A DNA stretch of 64,000 nt from Litchfieldia alkalitelluris (GCF_002019645.1 NZ_KV917374.1:4734369-4798368), one strand, 5' to 3'; positions 11,717 to 20,987 are shown, numbered from the stretch's first letter. Numbers and translations are program-made. Notes: generated by a model not told the origin, from the sequence alone.

Positions 11717-12451
11717 TTACTTTATTTTAGCCAAATGGGAATAAACATCATTAAGGTCTGAAAAGCCTAGCTGGTGAATAGATTTAAGACTTGCCGACCA
11801 AAGATTAGCTGCAGCAATCGCATCATGTAACGCATGGTGCCTTTGCTCAATCGAAATACCAAAATAAGAACAACTCTCACATAAAGTAACCAACTTCTCA
11901 TTCGGTTCAATAATTTTAGTTAAAAAAGAAGTATCAATAATACGATGTAGAAAATTAGTTCTGGAGATAGACCATGTGGCATGTTCCATAAAGTTTCTTT
12001 CATGATTTGCGTGATGAGCCACAAGTGTATCACTACCTACAAATTGAAAGAAGTCTTTAAGAACAACTTCAATTGTTGGCGCATCATTTAACTCCTCACT
12101 CGTAATCCCTGTTAAATCAACAATTTCCGCGGGTAGTTCTTCTATACTATGAACTAAAGAATAAAAGCTTTCCTTCTCAAGCACTTGTTCACCATGCATT
12201 TTCACAGCACCTATCGAAATAATACGGTCTCCTTTTTGAGGATTAAAGCCTGTTGTTTCTAAGTCGAAAACAACCACTTTCAAGTCGTTGAAGGGGATAC
12301 TCAAAACATTTTCTCTTTTCATTTCTCTCTGTAATTGGCGTAAAAAAGCAATGCTAGCTGGATCTGTTTGACTTGCCATTGATGTATACATATTTGGACT
12401 TAATCTCCCGGACAATTGTTTTACAAATTGAACCATATTATTGATCCCCAT
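11717..12451 (-). CDS. DEDDh 3'-5' exonuclease (DnaQ/epsilon-like)
   Basis: A 244-residue protein with an RNase T/DNA polymerase III epsilon exonuclease domain: ExoI VVFDLETTGF (Asp63, Glu65), ExoII LVAHHANHERNFM, ExoIII HHALHDAIAAANL with the catalytic His and Asp. About 55 residues precede the domain. It follows the DUF294 gene with a 1-bp gap (or an 8-bp overlap if GTG at 12460 is used); ATG at 12451 has AAAAGGG at 8 bp. The DUF294-exonuclease pair downstream of amtB is a conserved-looking operon in which the exonuclease may act with the nucleotidyltransferase; its substrate is unknown. Confidence 0.85.
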   Translation of the reverse strand: MGINNMVQFVKQLSGRLSPNMYTSMASQTDPASIAFLRQLQREMKRENVLSIPFNDLKVVVFDLETTGFNPQKGDRIISIGAVKMHGEQVLEKESFYSLVHSIEELPAEIVDLTGITSEELNDAPTIEVVLKDFFQFVGSDTLVAHHANHERNFMEHATWSISRTNFLHRIIDTSFLTKIIEPNEKLVTLCESCSYFGISIEQRHHALHDAIAAANLWSASLKSIHQLGFSDLNDVYSHLAKIK

Positions 12452-12452
12452 A

Positions 12453-13418
12453 TCAATCACCCTTTTCGATAATCGCTCTTGTCTCAGAAAAGAGTTTATA
12501 ACCTCTTTTCATGATGCGTTTAATTTCTTGCTTCTCCTTTTTCGTTAAACTTTCAAGCTTTAAATAATGAACCCCTTCATAGCTAGTTGAATTCTGTTGA
12601 AAGTAAAGCCGATATTGCAATAAACTCACGAAGTCATTTTGGTAATCTTTAATATTCTTATAATCATCCGCGAGTAACATAAACCTAGATAATGTTGAGG
12701 GCTCACTAATTTTTTCTTTTAAAGCTAACAACCTCAAAGAATTAACATAAGAAAAGAACACTTTCTCTTTTAGATTGATACTTCCAGTCTCTTCACCTGT
12801 ATCTATTGGTATAAGCTGACCAAATAACCCAACACCTTTTTTGATATGAGATACATTTTCCAATAATCTCAGATATAATCGTGGATTTGAATTCAACCTC
12901 ACAAAAGCCAACTCTTTTAACGATGACAACAACTGATGTTCGCCAATCAAAACCCTTGAATCAAAGAAAGTTGAAAAATGCCTTAATGATTCCCAACTCT
13001 CTTCTATTAACCAAGAAGAAATTTGTTCTTTCCATTCACTAAGCGATTTGCACCAAAGTACATTTGAAGCCATCACTTTCCCATCACAATACTCATAGCC
13101 AACCTTTGCTAGAGCATCGGATATTTCTTTACCCAAACGCAAGAAATAATCCTGATGACCTTTACCATGTCCCTCAAAGATAATCCCGTGATCTTGATCA
13201 CTCCAAACAGATTGTTCAGATCTCCCTGCACTTCCCATTAAAAAAAAAGCAAAGTGGGCAGGAGGTGTCCCCTGCTCACTCGCTACTTTTTTTATAACTA
13301 ACTGAATTGTTTTTGTCATTAATCCGTCATGGAATTGATTTAAACTTTCATGATTATTCGTATAAGCTTTTATATGTTCGTCTCTCCACTGCTTTAACAA
13401 ACTCAACTCATCATTCAT
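12453..13418 (-). CDS. DUF294 nucleotidyltransferase-like signalling protein
   Basis: A 321-residue cytoplasmic protein with a GlnD-type nucleotidyltransferase motif, GSAGRSEQSVWSDQDHGII (residues ~62-80: GS followed by the metal-binding D-x-D), then a helical C-terminal DUF294_C domain. DUF294 proteins usually carry CBS domains; here those are absent and only the transferase and C-terminal domains are present. The ATG follows GGGAG. It sits 38 bp downstream of amtB and overlaps or abuts the exonuclease gene. No PII gene is in this operon, so a role in nitrogen signalling is a contextual inference only. Confidence 0.82.
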   Translation of the reverse strand: MNDELSLLKQWRDEHIKAYTNNHESLNQFHDGLMTKTIQLVIKKVASEQGTPPAHFAFFLMGSAGRSEQSVWSDQDHGIIFEGHGKGHQDYFLRLGKEISDALAKVGYEYCDGKVMASNVLWCKSLSEWKEQISSWLIEESWESLRHFSTFFDSRVLIGEHQLLSSLKELAFVRLNSNPRLYLRLLENVSHIKKGVGLFGQLIPIDTGEETGSINLKEKVFFSYVNSLRLLALKEKISEPSTLSRFMLLADDYKNIKDYQNDFVSLLQYRLYFQQNSTSYEGVHYLKLESLTKKEKQEIKRIMKRGYKLFSETRAIIEKGD

Positions 13419-13456
13419 TAGTAATCTCCCATTTTCGGAATAATCTTATTTATAAC

Positions 13457-14728
13457 TTAAGCACTAGTGTTTTTGCTTGCACTTTGCGGCATGTTCTCAG
13501 GATAACCATAGCTACCATGCTCACTTAAGTCAAGACCAATGATTTCTTCTTCCTCAGTTACTCTTATACCCTTCATTACAACACTCATTACTTTTAAGAT
13601 GATAAACGAAACTACGAATGCATATAACCCAGAGCTAGCAACACCCATAATTTGAACACCCAATTGGTGGAATCCGCCACCATAGAATAATCCAGCAGCA
13701 CCTGTGTTCATTGCAGCTAATTCTGGAGTAGCGAAGAAACCAGTTGAAATGGTTCCCCAGATCCCTGCAGCACCATGTACCGATAATGCAAAGATTGGAT
13801 CATCAATTTTAGCTTTATCAAAGAATTTCATTGCGAAGAAAACAATTAAACCACCAATTAAACCAATTACTACAGCTGCCCAAGGAGCAACGAAAGCACA
13901 CGAAGCAGTAATCGCTACTAAACCAGCTAAGGCACCATTTAAAGTAGTCGGAATGTCAGCCTTGCCTGTCATTGCCCAAACAATGAACATTGCCGCAACA
14001 GCACCAGCACCAGCTGCTAATTGAGTATTTAAAGCTACATATCCGAAAAATGCACCATCTACGCCAAACGTACTTCCTGCATTAAATCCAAACCAACCTA
14101 CCCAAAGTATTAATACACCCAATGTAGTATAAACCTGATTGTGTCCAGCTAAATCGTTAGACTTTCCATCTTTACTGTATTTACCAATACGAGGTTTTAA
14201 AATAATTGTTGCAGCTAAGGCAGCCATTGCACCTGTTAAATGAACGACTGTAGAACCAGCAAAATCCTGTTTGCCATGTGCAGATAACCATCCACCACCC
14301 CAAATCCAATGTGCAACCACTGGATAGATAAGGATTGAGAAGAGAATCGCGAAGACAACGTAAGCTGATAATTTAGCACGTTCTGCAAACCCACCAAATG
14401 CGATTGTTAATGCAATTAATGCAAATGCTAATTGGAAAAAGAAATCAACGGATCCAGCTAAACCTTCTCCCATTGTAGTAAAGTCACCATAAAAGAAATT
14501 AGATAAACCTATGAAACTATTACCTTCTCCATATATGAGACCAAAACCTAATGCCCAGAATACTAACGAACCTAAGCCCATCGTGAAAATAGTTTTCCCA
14601 GCAACATGACCTGCATTTTTCATTCTTGTTGAACCAGCTTCTAGTAAAATAAATCCACCAAGCATAAACAAGACTAAAATCCCAGAAACAGTTACCCACA
14701 AGTTATTCATCAAAAAGACTGCATCCAT
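13457..14728 (-). CDS. amtB: Ammonium transporter AmtB/NrgA
   Basis: Ammonium channel of the Amt/Rh family, 423 residues, eleven helices. The pore twin histidines are His163 (VVHLTGAMAA) and His318 (FALSVHGAAG), and the AGxST-like LEAGSTRMKNAGHVA segment near residue 30 is typical. The C-terminal tail ends without a PII-binding gene partner: no glnK/nrgB is adjacent. The ATG follows GGGGAG. Two 17-bp TnrA/GlnR-type dyads lie upstream, so expression is probably switched on by nitrogen limitation, as for Bacillus nrgA. DUF294 and exonuclease genes follow in the same direction. Confidence 0.95.
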   Translation of the reverse strand: MDAVFLMNNLWVTVSGILVLFMLGGFILLEAGSTRMKNAGHVAGKTIFTMGLGSLVFWALGFGLIYGEGNSFIGLSNFFYGDFTTMGEGLAGSVDFFFQLAFALIALTIAFGGFAERAKLSAYVVFAILFSILIYPVVAHWIWGGGWLSAHGKQDFAGSTVVHLTGAMAALAATIILKPRIGKYSKDGKSNDLAGHNQVYTTLGVLILWVGWFGFNAGSTFGVDGAFFGYVALNTQLAAGAGAVAAMFIVWAMTGKADIPTTLNGALAGLVAITASCAFVAPWAAVVIGLIGGLIVFFAMKFFDKAKIDDPIFALSVHGAAGIWGTISTGFFATPELAAMNTGAAGLFYGGGFHQLGVQIMGVASSGLYAFVVSFIILKVMSVVMKGIRVTEEEEIIGLDLSEHGSYGYPENMPQSASKNTSA

Positions 14729-14750
14729 TTTTTAACTCCCCTTTTCTTTG

Positions 14751-14767
14751 TGTTAGGTTTTCTAACA
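14751..14767. promoter_or_regulatory. TnrA/GlnR-type box, proximal
   Basis: TGTTAGGTTTTCTAACA is a perfect TGTNA-N7-TNACA dyad, the core shared by TnrA and GlnR operators. Its centre is about 31 bp upstream of the amtB start codon, so it would overlap the promoter or early transcribed region. Confidence 0.7.
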
Positions 14768-14794
14768 TTTGTTGTTATTTGTTATTATAAATGA

Positions 14795-14811
14795 TGTTAT
14801 ATAAGTTTACA
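14795..14811. promoter_or_regulatory. TnrA/GlnR-type box, distal
   Basis: TGTTATATAAGTTTACA is a second TGTNA-N7-TNACA dyad, 44 bp (about four helical turns) from the proximal one, which places both on the same DNA face. The upstream position suits TnrA activation of amtB. Confidence 0.7.
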
Positions 14812-14894
14812 ACAGTTAATTTCAGAAATTTTAAAAATTATATAAATAATTCAAAAGACCCATTATCAACATGATAATAGGTCGACATACTCAA

Positions 14895-14932
14895 CTAAAA
14901 AACGGGTGACCTTTCACAAGGTCACCCGTTCT
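14895..14932 (-). terminator. Terminator of alsT
   Basis: AACGGGTGACCT (14901-14912) pairs perfectly with AGGTCACCCGTT (14919-14930); on the minus strand it is followed by TTTTTTAG. It separates alsT from amtB. Confidence 0.92.
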
Positions 14933-14959
14933 TTTAGATAGAACTTACATTATGCTATT

Positions 14960-16456
14960 TTAGTTTTTATTTATTGTATTATTTGTCTTTGGTGGTGTTG
15001 AATTCAATTCTCCAGAACCTTCATATTGATATTCCTTCTCCCAGTAGTCAGCATCCGTTATTCCAACCTTCACTGGATTAAAAACAGGATCTTTTCCATC
15101 TTTAAGCTGAGATTCATAGTCTCTTAGAATCTTTAATGCAGGCTTTGTTAATAAGACAATCGCAATGATATTTAACCAAGCCATACTTCCTACTCCTATA
15201 TCACCTAAACCCCAAGCGACAGCAGCTTCTTTAACACTTCCATAGAACACCATTCCTAATAACACAAACTTCAACAGATATTCAGTCCATAATCTCCTAG
15301 ATTTACGATTAATGTACGCAAGATTTGTTTCAGCCATATAATAGTAAGCCATAATTGTAGTAAACGCGAAAAATAATAAAGCAATTGCCACAAACGGTGC
15401 TCCAAAACCTGGAAGGACCGACTCAACGGCTGATTGTGTATATCCTGGACCTGGCTTCATATCTGCTAGGTTAGTATAAATCGCTTCTTCTCCTTCAGGG
15501 TGTACATTATACATACCCGTAATTAAAATCATGAATGCTGTTGCTGAGCAAATAAATAGTGTATCGATATAAACTGAGAATGCTTGAACAATTCCCTGCT
15601 TCGCTGGATGTGAGACATCCGCAGCTGCTGCTGCATGTGGTGCAGTTCCCTGTCCAGCTTCATTAGAATAAATACCACGCTTTACTCCCCATGTAATCGC
15701 GGCACCAATAATCCCACCAAATGCCGCATCAACACCAAAGGCACTCTTGAAGATGAGAGAGATAACCTCAGGTAACTGACCAATGTTTAAAGCTATGATA
15801 ATAAGAGCAACTAAAATATAACCGATAGCCATAAAAGGCACCACAAATTCAGCCACTCGAGCAATCCTCTTTACTCCACCTAAAATAATAATTGCTAAAA
15901 ATACGACGATGACAGCCCCTGTTACCCATTTTGGAATCCCGAATGCTGTATCAACACTAGTAGCAATACTATTTGCTTGTACACCAGGAAGAAGTGCACC
16001 AGTAGCGATCACTGTAACTACTGCAAATAAAACTGCATACCATTTAATTTTAAGTCCTTTTTCAATATAAAATGCAGGGCCACCACGAAATTGGCCATCT
16101 TTCTTTACTTTATATACCTGACCTAATGCTGCTTCGATGAACGCTGAACCAGCACCTAAAAATGCGATTAACCACATCCAAAATACAGCACCAGGACCAC
16201 CTGCAGCAATCGCTGTTGCTACCCCTGCAATATTACCTGTTCCTACACGACCCGAAAGAGCCATTGTTAATGCTTGAAATGAAGATATTCCAGCATCTGA
16301 AGAGCTACGTTGGAACATTAGTTTTCCAATCCCCTTCATATGTCTTACTTGAAGAAACTTCGTTGCAATTGTAAAATATAGGCCCACCGCTAAGCATAAA
16401 TAAATAAGTGCCGGACTCCAGATAAATCCATTGATTTGATCAACAACTGCCTGCAT
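14960..16456 (-). CDS. alsT: AGCS-family sodium:alanine/glycine (or glutamine) symporter
   Basis: A 498-residue alanine/glycine:cation symporter with about 11 helices. The family signature near the N-terminus (ALSGRVGTGNIAGVATAIAAG, sodium and substrate site) and GAFGAAFWMWxxA-like GGPGAVFWMWLIAFLGAGSA, plus the internal YSNEAGQGTAPHAAAAA loop, are all present. ATG follows AAAGGGGG. Bacillus AlsT homologues can carry glutamine, and its place next to amtB suggests nitrogen supply. It has its own terminator; I see no TnrA dyad directly upstream. Confidence 0.9.
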   Translation of the reverse strand: MQAVVDQINGFIWSPALIYLCLAVGLYFTIATKFLQVRHMKGIGKLMFQRSSSDAGISSFQALTMALSGRVGTGNIAGVATAIAAGGPGAVFWMWLIAFLGAGSAFIEAALGQVYKVKKDGQFRGGPAFYIEKGLKIKWYAVLFAVVTVIATGALLPGVQANSIATSVDTAFGIPKWVTGAVIVVFLAIIILGGVKRIARVAEFVVPFMAIGYILVALIIIALNIGQLPEVISLIFKSAFGVDAAFGGIIGAAITWGVKRGIYSNEAGQGTAPHAAAAADVSHPAKQGIVQAFSVYIDTLFICSATAFMILITGMYNVHPEGEEAIYTNLADMKPGPGYTQSAVESVLPGFGAPFVAIALLFFAFTTIMAYYYMAETNLAYINRKSRRLWTEYLLKFVLLGMVFYGSVKEAAVAWGLGDIGVGSMAWLNIIAIVLLTKPALKILRDYESQLKDGKDPVFNPVKVGITDADYWEKEYQYEGSGELNSTPPKTNNTINKN

Positions 16457-16657
16457 GAAAATCCCCCTTTAAATATGTAATTTAGTGATTTCTAGATTAT
16501 TATAAGATACAATCCATGTATCTGGATATATAAATTTTTAATTTTATAAATTATGTAAATATATAGATATTTCTGTATGATTTTCAATAAAGTATTTTCA
16601 AACGGAAAAATTTTTGTTAGTGTCTTTTTAGAATCTTTTTCTTACTGGAGGACCAAA

Positions 16658-17581
16658 ATGTTGAGTAATAAACTACCTTTGATTTTTATCGCTACCGGAG
16701 CTGCTTTATGGGGAATGATTGGGATCTTCGTTTCATATTTATATGAACTTGGATTTTCACCAATACAGGTTGTAACAGTACGTGCAGTTTCTGCTGCGTT
16801 TTTTCTAATTATTTTCGTTATCATAAAAAATAAAGCTTATTTAAAGATTAAAGTTAAGGACAGTAAATATTTCTTTGGTACAGGAATCATTAGTATTGTA
16901 TTTTTTAATTTGTGCCTATTCACAGCTATACAGGAAACTTCGATATCAATCGCAGCCATTCTCTTATACACAGCACCTGCTTTTGTTACCATTCTCTCTA
17001 GATTTATTTTCAAAGAATGGTTTACTCCAAGAAAAATCATCGCATTAGTTACGACATTAGTAGGTTGTTCATTTGTTATCGGTATTTTTCCAAGTGCAAA
17101 TGAAACCATTTCAACCTATGGACTTATCTTAGGCCTTGGTTCGGGTTTATTTTATGCACTATATAGTATCTTTGGAAAATTTGCTTTAAGAAAATATCAT
17201 TCATTCACAGTTGCTGTATATACGTTTATTTTTGCGGCAATCGGAATTACACCCTTTAGCAACCTTCATTCCGTACTTCATTTATTTAACAACCCAAAGG
17301 TATGGATATATACGATTGCTCTTGGGCTCCTTTCCACAACACTGGCCTATATACTCTATACAAAAGGACTACAGTCTGTTGAAACAAGCCGAGCATCCAT
17401 CATCGCAACCATTGAACCTGTGGTCGCTTCTCTATCTAGCTTTTTAGTGTTTAAAGAAACACTATCACTTTGGCAATATATCGGTATTTTCTTGGTCATC
17501 GCAGCAGTAATAATCGTTCAAGAATCATCACAGCAAGTGAAGGCCTCCCGAGCTATTACGACTCCAATTAAGGTTCATTAG
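16658..17581 (+). CDS. EamA-family (DMT) transporter
   Basis: A 307-residue membrane protein with two EamA repeats of five helices each (residues ~5-140 and ~150-285); the first begins FIATGAALWGMIGIF and the second ends with the EPVVASLSSFLVFKETLS motif typical of the fold. The ATG at 16658 is chosen because TGGAGG lies 6 bp upstream; a longer frame from 16577 lacks a binding site. Probably exports a metabolite; substrate unknown. A terminator follows. Confidence 0.87.
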   Translation: MLSNKLPLIFIATGAALWGMIGIFVSYLYELGFSPIQVVTVRAVSAAFFLIIFVIIKNKAYLKIKVKDSKYFFGTGIISIVFFNLCLFTAIQETSISIAAILLYTAPAFVTILSRFIFKEWFTPRKIIALVTTLVGCSFVIGIFPSANETISTYGLILGLGSGLFYALYSIFGKFALRKYHSFTVAVYTFIFAAIGITPFSNLHSVLHLFNNPKVWIYTIALGLLSTTLAYILYTKGLQSVETSRASIIATIEPVVASLSSFLVFKETLSLWQYIGIFLVIAAVIIVQESSQQVKASRAITTPIKVH

Positions 17582-17584
17582 ACG

Positions 17585-17616
17585 GAAAAGGTGCTATCAT
17601 AGTAGTACCTTTCTTT
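17585..17616 (+). terminator. Terminator of the EamA gene
   Basis: AAAAGGTGCTA pairs with TAGTACCTTT around TCATAG, then CTTTG. Confidence 0.75.
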
Positions 17617-17701
17617 GTAATTACATAGTCAATTTCTCTTCACGATATATCTTTTAAACTCAATCTATCTTAAACTTAAGAAAAGGACTAGGAGGGATTG
17701 A

Positions 17702-18676
17702 ATGTTGTTAAAATTAGGAATTATAGGAACAGGTTACTTCAGTAAAATTCATAGTGATATACTATCAACTTTTAAGGACTTGGAAATCAAAGCAATCTTG
17801 GGAACTAGCCAAGAAAAAGCAGATACCTTTGCACGTTTATTTAGTCAGGCAAAGGGCTACAGCTCTTTGGTACAAATGTTAGATTCCGAAAATTTAGATG
17901 CTGTGTACATTTGTACCCCTCCGATGAGCCACGGTCCAATCGAGTTAGAATTGATCAAAAGAGGAATTCCTTTCTTTGTTGAAAAACCGTTGGCAACTAA
18001 CTTAAAAATTCCTACAAAAATCTTATCTGAGCTAAAGAAGAGCCCAGTTATGACGTCTGTTGGCTACCATTTCAGGTATAAAAAATCTGTCCAGCAGCTG
18101 AAAACCATTTTAAGTGATCAAAAGGTAGGAATGGTCATGGGGCAATGGTCTGGAGAAATGCCTATGGTTCCTTGGTGGCGAAAACAAGAGCAATCCGGAG
18201 GACAATTTATCGAGCAAACCACGCATCTGGTTGATTTGTTAAGGTATGTTTGTGGAGATGTTGATGAAGTATTTGGCTTTTATGGAAATCGTGTGATGCA
18301 AGACAAAGTAGATTCAGTAACGGTTCCTGATGTCGGTTCCGTCACTATGAAGTTATCCACTGGGGTGGTAGCGACAATCTCAAATACATGTATCCTACCA
18401 AGTGGAGTTCATCGAACAGGCTTATCTTTTTATACGGATAAAGGAATTGTTGATTATACACCTGATTTGTTAACCGTTAATTATCCTGGTGAGGTTTTGC
18501 AATACAAAGATTCGGAAAACGCTTATATTATTGAAAATCAAATTTTTATTAATGCAGTACGATCACAGGACTCATCTGGAATTCTTTCAAGTTATGAGGA
18601 TGCATATAAAACGCAAGAGGTTACTTGTGGTGCACTTGAGAGCGTTGATAAAGGGGTTACTATTAAACTGCGTTAA
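17702..18676 (+). CDS. Gfo/Idh/MocA-family NAD(P)-dependent oxidoreductase
   Basis: A 324-residue dehydrogenase of the glucose-fructose oxidoreductase/inositol dehydrogenase family. The N-terminal Rossmann fold starts LGIIGTGYFSKIHSDIL; the conserved EKPLA motif with the catalytic-site Lys lies near residue 97; the C-terminal domain has GGQFIEQTTHLVDLLRYVCG with the His of the active site. ATG follows AGGAGG at 8 bp. It stands alone between terminators, so no pathway is indicated; a sugar or cyclitol substrate is likely from the family. Confidence 0.88.
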   Translation: MLLKLGIIGTGYFSKIHSDILSTFKDLEIKAILGTSQEKADTFARLFSQAKGYSSLVQMLDSENLDAVYICTPPMSHGPIELELIKRGIPFFVEKPLATNLKIPTKILSELKKSPVMTSVGYHFRYKKSVQQLKTILSDQKVGMVMGQWSGEMPMVPWWRKQEQSGGQFIEQTTHLVDLLRYVCGDVDEVFGFYGNRVMQDKVDSVTVPDVGSVTMKLSTGVVATISNTCILPSGVHRTGLSFYTDKGIVDYTPDLLTVNYPGEVLQYKDSENAYIIENQIFINAVRSQDSSGILSSYEDAYKTQEVTCGALESVDKGVTIKLR

Positions 18677-18705
18677 GTAAGAGCGAGTGGTTCAATTATA
18701 GTGGG

Positions 18706-18751
18706 GTACCTAGCACATGCATTTTGATGTAGATGACTAGGTACTTTTTTC
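18706..18751 (+). terminator. Terminator of the Gfo/Idh/MocA gene
   Basis: GTACCTAG (18706-18713) pairs with CTAGGTAC (18737-18744), followed by TTTTTTC. The loop is long (23 nt). Confidence 0.65.
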
Positions 18752-18761
18752 TATGAGATTT

Positions 18762-18870
18762 TGTCGAAAAATCGATAAATGGCTTGATATCGAAAATAAA
18801 CTCCTTTAGTTCGAAAATAAAATGATGATTTCGAAAGCATTCAACATTAGTTCGAGAATAAACCTCTGAA
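18762..18870. repeat. TTCGAAAATAAA-type repeat cluster
   Basis: Five copies of a (T)TCGAAAATAAA motif or close variants occur within ~110 bp, at roughly 24-bp spacing. TTCGAA cores are palindromic. Non-coding; lies between two terminators at convergent gene ends. Confidence 0.5.
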
Positions 18871-18929
18871 ATGGATGATTCTTTCCCTCACCTTAACGCA
18901 TTTAGATGTGAATTGGTCTATATTCATGA

Positions 18930-18964
18930 TAAAAAAATCCGGTTTTCATAAGAAAACCGGATTT
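18930..18964 (-). terminator. Terminator for leftward transcripts leaving the TraB gene
   Basis: AAATCCGGTTTTC pairs perfectly with GAAAACCGGATTT around ATAA. The run of seven A on the plus strand gives a U-tract only for leftward RNA, so it most likely ends the traB transcript after it crosses the 52-bp array. Confidence 0.85.
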
Positions 18965-19020
18965 GAGAGGTTAGTTGACTGAAAGCTTGGTAACTTTGGA
19001 CAACTTTTTCATGATCTCCA

Positions 19021-19618
19021 CTCAAGTTGTCCAAACCCAACGCTACTTCAGACAGCTTGACCCTAAAACCATCCAAACCTGTCCGAACCCCATGCTACTT
19101 CAGACAGCTTTAGCCTAAAACCAATCAAACCTGTCCGAACCCAACGCTACTTCAGACAGCTTGACCCTAAAACCATCCAAACCTGTCCGAACCCCATGCT
19201 ACTTCAGACAGCTTTAGCCTAAAACCAATCAAACTTGTCCGAATCCAACGCTACTTCAGACAGCTTTAGCCTAAAACCAACCAAAGTTGTCCAAACCCAA
19301 CGCTACTTCAGACAGCTTTAACCTAAAACCAACTAAAGTTGTCCGAACTCAACGCTACTTCAGACAGCTTTAGCCTAAAACCAACCAATGTTGTCCGAAC
19401 CCAACGCTACTTCAGACAGCTTTAGCCTAAAACCCCCAAAAGGTGTCCGAACCCAAAGCTACTTCAGACAGCTTTAACCTAAAACCGACCAAACCTGTCC
19501 GAACCCAACGCTACTTCAGACAGCTTTAACCTAAAACCGACCAAACCTGTCCGAACCCCATGCTACTTCAGACAGCTTTAGCATCAAACCGCTCAAACCT
19601 GTCCGAACCCCATTCTAT
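19021..19618. repeat. 11.5-copy tandem array, exact 52-bp period, hairpin in each unit
   Basis: The motif TGTCC(G/A)AACCC recurs at 19028, 19080, 19132 and then every 52 bp to 19600, twelve times, without any slip. Each unit carries an inverted repeat, CTGTCCGAA ... TTCAGACAG (8 of 9 pairs, ~12-nt loop), then a ~22-bp linker CTTTAGCCTAAAACC... Units alternate partly in a 104-bp dimer pattern (AACGCT with CTTGACC; CATGCT with CTTTAGC). The flank 18995-19034 contains a longer TTTGGACAACTT/AAGTTGTCCAAA pair. 52 is not a multiple of three, so it is not protein-coding. It lies in what should be the 3' UTR of the TraB gene. Confidence 0.95.
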
Positions 19619-19622
19619 CACA

Positions 19623-20789
19623 TTAAAAATTCTGGAAAAATAACCGAACAACATCAGCGCCACCAATAAAGGTACCGAGTGTGCTTCCTAAGTTTGTTAA
19701 AACAACGATTAATAAAATTCTTGTCACCCTATTAGACCAAAAGCCCTTTAAAGACACGGCATCCTCTGATAATCTTTCAAAGTCTTGTACATTTGGTCTT
19801 TTAAAATATGCTTGTACAATTCCTGAGAACCAGCCTGCTGCAATAAGTGGGTTTAACGAGCTAATTGGAGCTGCAACGAATGCAGTCACAATAGATAATG
19901 GATGTCCAAATGCAAGAGCAGCTCCAAGTGCAGCAAAAGATCCATTCCATAAAATCCAACTAATGGTTTGCTGCATCCCCGCTGAAGGATTGACCCAAAA
20001 TGTATATGCAATTACTGCAAGAATAAAAATTGGAATGGCCCATAAGATTAATTTGGGTGCATTGCTTTTCTTAGGAATACGATTTAACGCTTTTAAATCA
20101 TGCTCCTTATGAATTTCTTTCGTTATTCCTGGAACATGAGCTGCCCCTAATACCGCAACAACCTTATTCCCCGGAGCTTTTCTAATTTTTTCTGCTAAAT
20201 ATTGATCTCTTTCATCAATTAGAGGAACTTTCAACCTTGGGAACGCTGTAGTAAATTCATCTAACAAAGCATTTAGCATATCCTGAGATTTCATCTTCTC
20301 AAGCTCTTCTTCAGTAATTTTTTCATTGGTAAAAATACTTGAAACAATGCCTAAGAGAAGCTTTGCCTTTCCCCATAATCCAATCCCACTCCATATTCTA
20401 GAGAACGTAATTTGTATATTTCGATCAGCCAAGACAAGTTTTGCTCCTACTTCCTCTGCTGATTCAATTCCCTGAATCATCTCTTGACCAGCTTGAATAC
20501 CAAATTGCTGCGCCATTCGCTTTTGATAGGATGAAATAACCATATTCATTAATAAAAGAGTAGCCTTCTTTTCTTTTATAACTTTAAATATATCCATTTC
20601 TTTCCACTTATTACCTTCTTTTAACGCCTGATATCTTTGTTGATCAAGTTCCACGCAAACTGAATCTGGCCTTTCAAGCTCAATAACTTCCTTTACTTGT
20701 TCTGCACTTTGTTTTGATACGTGAGCTGTGCCAATAAGAATAATTTCTTTGCCATCTAAATCTATTCTAGTAATATTTGCTTCAGTCAT
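19623..20789 (-). CDS. TraB/PrgY-family membrane protein
   Basis: A 388-residue protein of the TraB/PrgY/GumN-like (Tiki-related) family. The N-terminal domain has the metal-site motifs GTAHVSKQS (first conserved GxxH) and ERPDSVCVELDQQRY, and a second GAAHVPGI near residue 220. The C-terminal third has four to five hydrophobic helices (from about residue 250). PrgY in enterococci limits peptide pheromone activity; here the substrate is unknown. ATG at 20789 is preferred to ATG at 20798, which abuts the GAGG. The mRNA likely continues through the 52-bp array. Confidence 0.87.
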   Translation of the reverse strand: MTEANITRIDLDGKEIILIGTAHVSKQSAEQVKEVIELERPDSVCVELDQQRYQALKEGNKWKEMDIFKVIKEKKATLLLMNMVISSYQKRMAQQFGIQAGQEMIQGIESAEEVGAKLVLADRNIQITFSRIWSGIGLWGKAKLLLGIVSSIFTNEKITEEELEKMKSQDMLNALLDEFTTAFPRLKVPLIDERDQYLAEKIRKAPGNKVVAVLGAAHVPGITKEIHKEHDLKALNRIPKKSNAPKLILWAIPIFILAVIAYTFWVNPSAGMQQTISWILWNGSFAALGAALAFGHPLSIVTAFVAAPISSLNPLIAAGWFSGIVQAYFKRPNVQDFERLSEDAVSLKGFWSNRVTRILLIVVLTNLGSTLGTFIGGADVVRLFFQNF

Positions 20790-20922
20790 AGGCCCCATCC
20801 TCTAATAGTATTCAAAAAAACATATGTCATATTTCATCATTATACATGAATCCGTCATAAACGATAAATGATTTCATTTATTGCAATAAAAACAAACGTA
20901 ATTGATACCTATTTGATAAAAC

Positions 20923-20946
20923 TAAAAAGACCGCCATATGGCGATC
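20923..20946 (-). terminator. Terminator of the 42-residue gene
   Basis: On the minus strand GATCGCC, loop ATAT and GGCGGTC are followed by TTTTTAG, 40 bp after the stop codon of the small gene. Confidence 0.7.
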
Positions 20947-20987
20947 CCTTATTTCACAGATTTTCACAAAGGAAATACATCTCTCCC

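Noticed and set aside
19021-19618. CRISPR array
   Set aside because: Both the arms and the linkers are repeated between units, so there are no unique spacers, and no cas gene is near. The same applies to 48912-49291.
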